Shown one piece after another: positions 42,719 to 46,171 of a DNA stretch of 46,171 nucleotides; position 1 is the stretch's first letter, and every line of letters starts with the position of its first letter. A program made the position numbers and the translations under genes. The stretch comes from Candidatus Aegiribacteria sp. Its GTDB lineage: Bacteria > Fermentibacterota > Fermentibacteria > Fermentibacterales > JCC-6. The notes under the pieces were generated by a model. The model saw only the letters and a program-made list of their open reading frames with translations. It was not told where the DNA came from and made no database searches. The stretch covers positions 1-46,171 of the forward strand of contig JAUXIK010000019.1 of NCBI GenBank assembly GCA_030620995.1, given 5' to 3'.

Positions 42719-43870
42719 ATGACACTTCTTGCACTGGTACTTTCGGTACTCATCGGTTTCCAGGTAACCTGGAATGTTGAACCTGCCCGTGAGCAGGAGG
42801 GTGGTGCGGTACACATGACTGTACACCTTGATGAAGAGGATCTGCTCTTTCTGATAGAAAATGGATCGGAGGTTGCTTCCTGGGAAGTAGCCGCGATCAT
42901 TGATGGTGAGTTAACCGTGAGAAACAGTGGATTAGTAATAAAGAACGAATTACCGGTAAACGAGACTCTTTCGATTCTGAACGTACCAACAGGCAGTCAT
43001 TTGCTGACAGTTATTGTGAGGGATCTTGAAACCGGCAGGAGCTATTCATGGGAGGAAGAAATAGAAGTCCCCTTGATGGATAGCGCCTACTGGTCTTCAG
43101 GCAGTCTTCAAATCCTTGAAGGAACGACACAGAGAGCTTCCGGTTCAACCGAAGTTGTCTGGTACGTATACGCTCCCTCACTGCCGAATGAACCCGACTC
43201 CCTTAATGCCGCATATGTCCTGAGGGACGCGAGTGGTGTTACCAGGAGCGAGGGATGGATGAATATGACCGCTTCTGGAATCAGTTTTGAATACACAGTA
43301 TCAATTGATATCAATGATCTTGACGCAGGCGAGTACGAAATACTTACTGCTGTCATGTACGGCGATGAAATTGTTGCTGCTTCTAGAAAGAGACTCGATA
43401 TCCTTCAATCCTGGGATGTCTGGGGAGAGGATCCTGATCTGACCAGGAAATTGGTCAGACCGATTGCGAGTTCAGCAGAACTGAGGGCTCTCGCCGATGC
43501 GGAAGGACCATCCAGCCAAAACGCTGTGATGGCAGAATTCTGGCACAGGAGAGACCCCTCACCGGGAACCGTTCGGAATGAATCTCTGGAGGAGTATCTT
43601 ACAAGGCTTGACTATATAGAGGATCACTTCTCTGTTCTCAATAAAATGGGCATCAATACGGACCGGGGGAGAGTATATGTTCTCCTGGGTGAACCGGACA
43701 TCAGCGAGAACAGACCACTTGAGAATTTCAGTCTTCCAAGTCAGACCTGGACTTATTTTACTCCACCTCTGGAAGTAAGTTTCGTTGATTATGACGGATA
43801 CGGAGAGTTCGAACTTTATACGGAATGGGAGGAGGTCAGGAATGCCTGGGAAAGGCATAGGATTTTCTAG
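42719..43870 (+). CDS. Secreted GWxTD-domain protein, first of pair
   Basis: The 383-aa protein has a signal peptide (MTLLALVLSVLIGFQVTWNV). A beta-sandwich region of ~200 residues follows, then a C-terminal GWxTD-like domain: FWHRRDPSPGTVRNESLEEYL (helical lead with W, R and DPSPGT), IEDHFSV, and MGINTDRGRVYVLLGEPD, a variant of G(W)xTDRGRVYILYGPPD in which Trp is replaced by Ile-Asn. The family is widespread in FCB bacteria and has no established function. ATG 42719 has GGAAGGA four bases before. The second GWxTD gene overlaps by 29 nt. Confidence 0.8.
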   Translation: MTLLALVLSVLIGFQVTWNVEPAREQEGGAVHMTVHLDEEDLLFLIENGSEVASWEVAAIIDGELTVRNSGLVIKNELPVNETLSILNVPTGSHLLTVIVRDLETGRSYSWEEEIEVPLMDSAYWSSGSLQILEGTTQRASGSTEVVWYVYAPSLPNEPDSLNAAYVLRDASGVTRSEGWMNMTASGISFEYTVSIDINDLDAGEYEILTAVMYGDEIVAASRKRLDILQSWDVWGEDPDLTRKLVRPIASSAELRALADAEGPSSQNAVMAEFWHRRDPSPGTVRNESLEEYLTRLDYIEDHFSVLNKMGINTDRGRVYVLLGEPDISENRPLENFSLPSQTWTYFTPPLEVSFVDYDGYGEFELYTEWEEVRNAWERHRIF

Positions 43871-45167
43871 AACTATTGCGTTTCTAGCGATCTGTGGAAT
43901 CGCTGGCGGTTCGAATATTGCTTCACTCAGCCAGGGTGATATCCGTTTTGGAATTGATACAGCGCTTTTCGATTACACCGGAACCGGTTCTCTCGGTTTG
44001 GAAATCTATCAGCAGCTGGATATAGAGCAGCTTTCCATGGATCAGGATTCAATGGCAAGGTTTTCTACGGTTATTGTACTGATATCCGGAAATGGAGATA
44101 CTGTTGCGGTTGACCAATGGAACTCTGAGACTATCTGGGCTCAGAACAGATCGGTTGTCAACAGTACTGTTCTTTCTGTTATGCCCGGAGAATACGTTCT
44201 GAATGTGGTAGTAACGGATGCCGGAAACGGAAGAGAGGGACAACTGTCCCGTAGTGTCGGGATTGAATCTCCCGAACACCTTAGCGAGATTGAACTCGCA
44301 AAAGCTGTTGTGCCGGCTCAGGAGGAATCATTTAACCCTCTTAGAAAGGGTGAACTGATAATATATCCTGCAGCAAGCGGAAGTTATACACTTCCCGAAG
44401 AGCATACGCTTTACTACTACGTAGAGATATATAACGCAGGTGGCTGCACTCTGCACATGCAGAGTCAACTGCAAACCTATGCCGGAGAGATTATATTCGC
44501 TCGACCCTGGGTACCCCTGGCGGTACCCGATGGTGCGGATGCGATTAGCCTGGTAGATAGTCTCGACTTGCGTGTTATACGAAACTCTGGTCTGCATAGA
44601 ATGGTTCTGGAAATTGTCATTCAGGGCGATACCCTTGAAGTGGAAAAATTTCTGATGGTGCGAAGAGAGGCGGAACTCATTTCCGAATCCGGCGGGGAAT
44701 CGCCGGAGGAAGTCACTGTACTGCCTTATCCCGAGCATTTCAGACTTATTCTATCTGCACGGGAACGCGACATTTATGACAACCTTGAAGAAGATGCCGC
44801 TGTCAGGTTCTACTCTGCCTACTGGCTGGGTCGAACTGAGCAGCGTCAGCAATTCGAGATCCGTTGCAGCGAGAGTGAGAGATACTCCGGCGCTTTTAAA
44901 GATGGCTGGGAAACCGACCGGGGAAGAGTATACGTTATCTATGGTGCCCCGGATGATATTGAAGCTTTTCTCTTCCAGGGAGACCGGATCCCTCATGAGA
45001 TCTGGTACTACCACGAAAGCATGAATGAAAGGTTCATTTTTGCCGACAGGTGGGGATTGGGAGAATACGAACAGATCTTCTCCACCCTTGAAGGAGAAAT
45101 CAGCTATTCGAACTGGGAAGAAATGATGTTGCCTGTCAGTAGCAGAACTGGTGGAGGCGGAGATTGA
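43842..45167 (+). CDS. Secreted GWxTD-domain protein, second of pair
   Basis: ATG 43842 follows GGGAGGAGGTCAGGA and begins a hydrophobic signal (IGFSRTIAFLAICGIAGG); an in-frame ATG at 43785 lies deeper in the preceding gene. The 441-aa product has a long beta-rich middle and the canonical domain GWETDRGRVYVIYGAPDDIEAF at ~365, preceded by YWLGRTEQRQQFEIR. A following segment (IPHEIWYYHES ... RFIFADRWGLGEYE) matches the usual GWxTD end, where the enzyme-like core has W-Y-Y and F-x-F-x-D. The two GWxTD genes are coupled by a 29-nt overlap, so the proteins probably act together in the periplasm or on the surface. No catalytic role is known. Confidence 0.85.
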   Translation: MPGKGIGFSRTIAFLAICGIAGGSNIASLSQGDIRFGIDTALFDYTGTGSLGLEIYQQLDIEQLSMDQDSMARFSTVIVLISGNGDTVAVDQWNSETIWAQNRSVVNSTVLSVMPGEYVLNVVVTDAGNGREGQLSRSVGIESPEHLSEIELAKAVVPAQEESFNPLRKGELIIYPAASGSYTLPEEHTLYYYVEIYNAGGCTLHMQSQLQTYAGEIIFARPWVPLAVPDGADAISLVDSLDLRVIRNSGLHRMVLEIVIQGDTLEVEKFLMVRREAELISESGGESPEEVTVLPYPEHFRLILSARERDIYDNLEEDAAVRFYSAYWLGRTEQRQQFEIRCSESERYSGAFKDGWETDRGRVYVIYGAPDDIEAFLFQGDRIPHEIWYYHESMNERFIFADRWGLGEYEQIFSTLEGEISYSNWEEMMLPVSSRTGGGGD

Positions 45168-45277
45168 TCCCAGTATGAAAGGTGAAGGAAAATAATGCCT
45201 GAAAGCACAGTGAATTGTGAAAAGGCATGTAAATTTGTTGATGCGGTTTGCATACCGCTTAAAGTAGGAGGTCGAAT

Positions 45278-46171
45278 ATGATATTATTTGCGGGATCGCG
45301 CAGGATTGGCTTGCTTGCCATCCTGACGGCGCTCCTGTTACCGGCCCTGGGAGTTGGTGTGGCAAGTGCTGATATGAGTATCGGGGATACGGTAATTCTC
45401 AAAGTTCCCGATCTTTCAGAGTTCCCCGAACCCGGAGCAATTGTGGAACATCAGTTCACTTGCCGGGCCGTTACGGAGCACGCCTACTGGCTGGTGCAGG
45501 ACACAGTCACGGTTAAGGAGGGTTCAGGACCGGGGACTTACGGTAACCCTGTATGGGATACCCTGATGACACAGGCTGAACTGGATATACTGACCGCTGA
45601 TTTTGAAGGAAACGAAGCTAGTGTTTATGGGACTGTTACAGAGTATCTCGGGCCTATCCCGGATACAGATGAAGATCCAAGGATCTGGATTGTATTCGCC
45701 ACAATGGCCGATTTTTACAATTCAAGTCCATCCGATAGACAGGTAATGGTGTATGTAAACCCGGAGGATGTTGATGGCAGCGGACTCTTCAACAACCATG
45801 ACATCATCTACATCAATGTGCATTCATACACTGAAACCGAAGCAATGCTTGAAAATAGTGCCATATACGCCAGGAAGAATAACATACCAACCGGTCTTGG
45901 CGAACTTCTCAGAACTGCAGTCCTGCCTACCGAGGACCCCTGGATCACAAGAGGACTCGGCGCGGTAAGTCAGTACCTGTGCTATGGTATTACAAGCACG
46001 GATGGCGGGAGTGGCCCTGGCCTGATCTACGACCTTAATAAGTTCAAGGCATCTGCTGATATTGAACTTACATACTGGCAGGCCGGAGGACACCTGAAGG
46101 ATTACGCCAGAGCCAGGGGAATGGAATTCCTGTGGTTCATGTATCTTTCACAGCGTGTTGACGACACCATC
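45278..46171 (+). CDS. Secreted M30-like metallopeptidase fold protein lacking HExxH (3' truncated by window)
   Basis: The frame stays open from ATG 45278, behind GTAGGAGGTCG, to the window end (298 codons). A signal peptide (RIGLLAILTALLLPALGVGVASA) leads into a domain with DEDPRIWIVFATMADFYN, VYVNPEDVDGSGLFNNHDIIYINV and PTEDPWITRGLGAVSQYLCYG. These resemble strands of secreted M30/hyicolysin-like peptidases, where the middle carries D-x-D-x-x-I-x-V-x-F and then AHExxHxxH ... EDxWxxEGLSExxxYL. Here the zinc helix reads GLGELLRTAVLP and the E of EGLSE is R, so the catalytic residues appear lost in the part seen. The match is by pattern and modest. Downstream domains are outside the window. 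Confidence 0.6.
   Translation, partial: MILFAGSRRIGLLAILTALLLPALGVGVASADMSIGDTVILKVPDLSEFPEPGAIVEHQFTCRAVTEHAYWLVQDTVTVKEGSGPGTYGNPVWDTLMTQAELDILTADFEGNEASVYGTVTEYLGPIPDTDEDPRIWIVFATMADFYNSSPSDRQVMVYVNPEDVDGSGLFNNHDIIYINVHSYTETEAMLENSAIYARKNNIPTGLGELLRTAVLPTEDPWITRGLGAVSQYLCYGITSTDGGSGPGLIYDLNKFKASADIELTYWQAGGHLKDYARARGMEFLWFMYLSQRVDDTI

Noticed and set aside
44751..45365. Minus-strand open frame overlapping the start of the last gene
   Set aside because: It crosses the end of a well-supported GWxTD gene and the ribosome site of the next gene; no family likeness.
1..46171. tRNA, rRNA or tmRNA genes
   Set aside because: No cloverleaf-like stretch or conserved rRNA segment was recognised by eye; a covariance-model scan would settle it.

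Overview
The window reads as a chromosome segment of an uncultured, double-membraned bacterium of the Fibrobacterota-Chlorobiota-Bacteroidota (FCB) sphere. My best guess is Candidatus Fermentibacteria/Aegiribacteria or a neighbour. The signs are an ftsH-folP-cdaA order, a TonB receptor with its own ExbB-ExbD-ExbD-TonB set, a PorV-like outer-membrane protein beside a secreted protein with a FlgD-like/type IX-like C-terminal domain, two GWxTD proteins, a split glycine decarboxylase (gcvPA/gcvPB), and a GlmL-type actin-fold ATPase beside a run of orphan membrane genes. The assignment is inference; no rRNA or tRNA gene was recognised.

Layout. 1-3.7 kb: end of ftsH, folP, the c-di-AMP synthase gene cdaA, and a degenerate prenyl-diphosphate-synthase-like gene. 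3.7-4.9 kb: a RAYT-type (REP-associated tyrosine) transposase unit bounded by a perfect 23-bp inverted repeat, wedged between the 3' ends of two convergent genes. 4.9-8.6 kb (minus): priA and an amidohydrolase (SAH/MTA deaminase-like). 8.7-15.6 kb (plus): an active/inactive M16 peptidase pair, a small lipoprotein and a heterodimeric ABC exporter. 15.7-18.6 kb: a secreted DUF1566-like protein convergent with a three-gene minus-strand operon (cysteine hydrolase, FAD oxidoreductase without the TrxR CxxC, short RlmN-like radical SAM protein). 18.6-21.6 kb: two small exported proteins behind near-identical promoter-like leaders, then a MntA/HepT toxin-antitoxin pair flanked by a ~59-bp direct repeat. 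21.7-26.1 kb: complete glycine cleavage operon gcvT-gcvH-gcvPA-gcvPB. 26.1-33.3 kb: a tightly packed run of PH-like membrane protein, small basic-tailed protein, GlmL-like ATPase, barrel-sandwich/KOW protein and four membrane proteins. 33.3-33.8 kb: REP-like repeats and a long leader. 33.8-39.3 kb: TonB-dependent receptor plus ExbB-ExbD1-ExbD2-TonB. 39.4-46.2 kb: envelope and secreted proteins, running off the window end in a secreted protein that looks like a metallopeptidase lacking its HExxH.

How the parts fit. The right-hand 12 kb forms an outer-membrane transport and secretion neighbourhood: the TonB system energises the receptor, and the PorV-like, C-terminal-domain and GWxTD proteins would be periplasmic or surface components. 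The GlmL-like/KOW/membrane run is the best candidate for an undescribed system. Genes overlap by 1-4 nt at most junctions there, which suggests coordinated synthesis of a membrane complex served by a cytoplasmic actin-fold ATPase. Its position directly behind gcvPB, with overlap, suggests co-transcription with glycine catabolism, but its function is unknown to me.
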